Assembly (NCBI GenBank): GCA_014885115.2
Contig: WKLE02000308.1
Location: forward strand, 19,332 to 63,732
DNA: 44,401 bases
Reading direction: 5' to 3'
From: Asterionellopsis glacialis
Taxonomy: Eukaryota > Bacillariophyta > Plagiogrammaphyceae > Rhaphoneidales > Asterionellopsidaceae
Made by a program: the position numbers and the translations under genes. Below are positions 42,948 through 44,401 of the stretch, one piece after another; positions within the stretch are counted from its first letter, which is position 1; each line of letters starts with the position of its first letter. A model generated the notes under the pieces. That model was not told the origin of the DNA and ran no database searches. It saw nothing but the letters and a program-made list of their open reading frames with translations.

Positions 42948-44401
42948 TTTTTACTGTAGACTCCCTCACTTTCTAGTATCTCAAGAGATTAGAACAAAAG
43001 TATACTCTCCAGTTTATTCGTTATATGCAAACACAAAGCTCGATACAGGCGCCAACTGCCGTGCTTCAATGACAATGCGTTGAAAGGAACTCTTTGGCGT
43101 GTGGTTGTGTTGTTTCGCTTGTCTTTCGATATTGCTCCATCCAACAAACCGAAAACACCTGTGTGTTTGAAACAAGAAAAAATGCAGTTTGCTCAACGAG
43201 CCTTTCTAGGTTCTCGTAGACTACGGTAGGACCTAGTTAGTATTGTTACCAGTGTGACCTAGGTCCTACTGACTTTGTACTAGGTCCTACGAGTACTGAA
43301 CAACTGAAGTATTATTTACAGGATTTCGTCTTTCTTCGAGAGTTTTCTCCTCTCCCCTTTTTGGGGGGGGTGCCACCCGCGCGATAGATACCCCAGGTAC
43401 TAGAACCACCTGGTATGGATTTGTGCACCGAAAACCTCAAAACAGCTCTCTAAATTACCGTATTGGGATTCTTGAACAAACGAACCCTAATCGCGCGATA
43501 ATGAAATGGTGTCGCGCGTTGAAAATACCAGACATGCTCTCTGTATTTGTACGTAGTCTCTACTAGAGAATCTTGACTGGCGGAGGGGCGAACCCTTGAG
43601 AGAGAGGAAATTTCCTTTCTACCGCCAAGACTTGTACGAAATCTCCCAAATACGAATCTTGGAGGACACAAGAAAAGAAGACGACCATACCAAGCAGAAC
43701 CACACAAATGCACGGAGCCGTCATGACATTTCATCTATTTTAAATTACCCCAACAAGCACATTCAAGTGATTCAATCACTTCATCATGTCACCTGTAAGA
43801 ACTACAGCAAGATAATTTAGCTTGACACCCTTGAGACCCTCGTACTAGGGTCCTAATACTGTAGTGCACAACTTCTAGAAGAAAAAAATCAGAAAACAAA
43901 AATCATCTATTTTGCCCCCAAACAGGTTATTATTTGTGACACTTTTGCCCTGTTGGTCACTTTGCCTTTGCAGACTCTTTTTGCAGATGCCGGAAAGTAT
44001 CAGTTCTGCAAAGAGAGAGATCAGAAAAAATGTCAGGTTTTTGGTGTGCCCAAATATTATACACCCCCAAGACAAAGGTAAAGTATGTATGCCTTACCTA
44101 TTTCATCTGACTAGTACAATCTTTTAGTCATAAACAATAACAATGAGATCAAAGTCTCCTCTATTCTTTTCCAATGACAATGACACAGTGGTCTCCTATT
44201 TTCAATATTCACAGGATACTAGTAGTATCCAGCACACAGACCCTTACCATTGTCATTCTCTGTTACATTTGGTTAATAATTGCTGTTTGTTGTCATGCCA
44301 TTTTTCTTTGCACCATTATATGTTAGATTGGTTGCTGTTGGTTGTCAAATTTTTCTCTTTGTGCCCACAACTCTTGTCATGGCTGTGTTTATTTTTTGGG
44401 G
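42948..44401. other. 5' flank of P5A gene and window end, no gene seen
   Basis: This spacer holds GTAGGACCTAG and its inverted copies at 43226-43290, an imperfect inverted ATACC--AGGT/ACCTGGTAT pair at 43388-43416, and 'ACTAGGGTCCTA' at about 43844-43855. A G8 tract lies at about 43363-43370. The last 250 bases are T-rich with diverged internal repeats around 'GTTGTCA--TTTTTCT'. Short ORFs on both strands lack recognisable content. Confidence 0.55.
43226..43290. repeat. CTAGGTCCTAC inverted and direct repeats
   Basis: GTAGGACCTAG at 43226-43236 is the exact inverse of CTAGGTCCTAC at 43259-43269, which recurs directly at 43280-43290. The first pair could form an 11-bp stem with a 22-base loop. 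It lies about 280-340 bp upstream of the P5A-ATPase start codon. Confidence 0.8.

Noticed and set aside
43875..44075. Hydrophobic minus-strand ORF near the window end
   Set aside because: It is short and driven by T-rich DNA, with no recognisable start context or family.

Overview
The window looks like nuclear DNA of a diatom, or at least a photosynthetic stramenopile. The evidence is ten short GT-AG introns (80-207 nt), AT-rich intergenic DNA, eukaryote-only families (mitochondrial carrier, karyopherin, P5A-ATPase, Dispatched-like RND protein), a GT8-like/CAP fusion, and a relic of a transposase-like family that I associate with heterokont genomes. The species cannot be named from sequence alone. 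A 152-base run of N (30233-30384) shows that this is a draft scaffold.

Layout. Bases 1-5000 hold a mitochondrial oxoglutarate/malate-type carrier (+), convergent with a small mitochondrial-type membrane protein (-), then an OB-fold-like plus methyltransferase-like protein (-). Bases 5000-9500 hold a small acidic protein (-, 'SDYQ-GP' type), a repeat-bearing spacer and an MFS transporter (+). Bases 10000-15100 hold the GT8-like/CAP secretory protein (-), a broken four-helix membrane ORF with an in-frame TAG (-), and a lysine-rich coiled-coil protein (+). Bases 15300-19200 hold an importin-5-like karyopherin (-). Bases 21000-24200 hold a second SDYQ-GP protein (+), a small helical ORF (-) and a GUCD1-like protein (+). 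Bases 25200-30200 hold a membrane-anchored GDS-motif protein (+), whose stop codon is 49 bp from that of a SulP-STAS-cyclic-nucleotide-binding transporter (-). Bases 30385-33833 are a gene-poor stretch with a transposase relic and degenerate repeats. Bases 33834-37443 hold a Dispatched/Patched-like RND protein (+), and 37966-42947 hold a P5A-type ATPase (-). The remainder to 44401 is non-coding as far as I can see.

There is no operon-like organisation. Several genes act on membranes and the secretory route (P5A-ATPase, RND protein, SulP and MFS transporters, GT8-like/CAP protein, GDS-motif protein), but nothing in the sequence ties them into one pathway. The most unusual signals are: the glycosyltransferase/CAP fusion; a pair of paralogous small SDYQ-GP proteins 15 kb apart on opposite strands; two families of short palindromes (cores TACC-GGTACC-GGTA and CTAGGTCCTAC) that sit mainly in spacers 5' of genes; a SAP-like insertion in the P5A-ATPase; and the amber-interrupted membrane ORF. 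I found no CRISPR array, rRNA or tRNA, and no evidence of one large hidden system.
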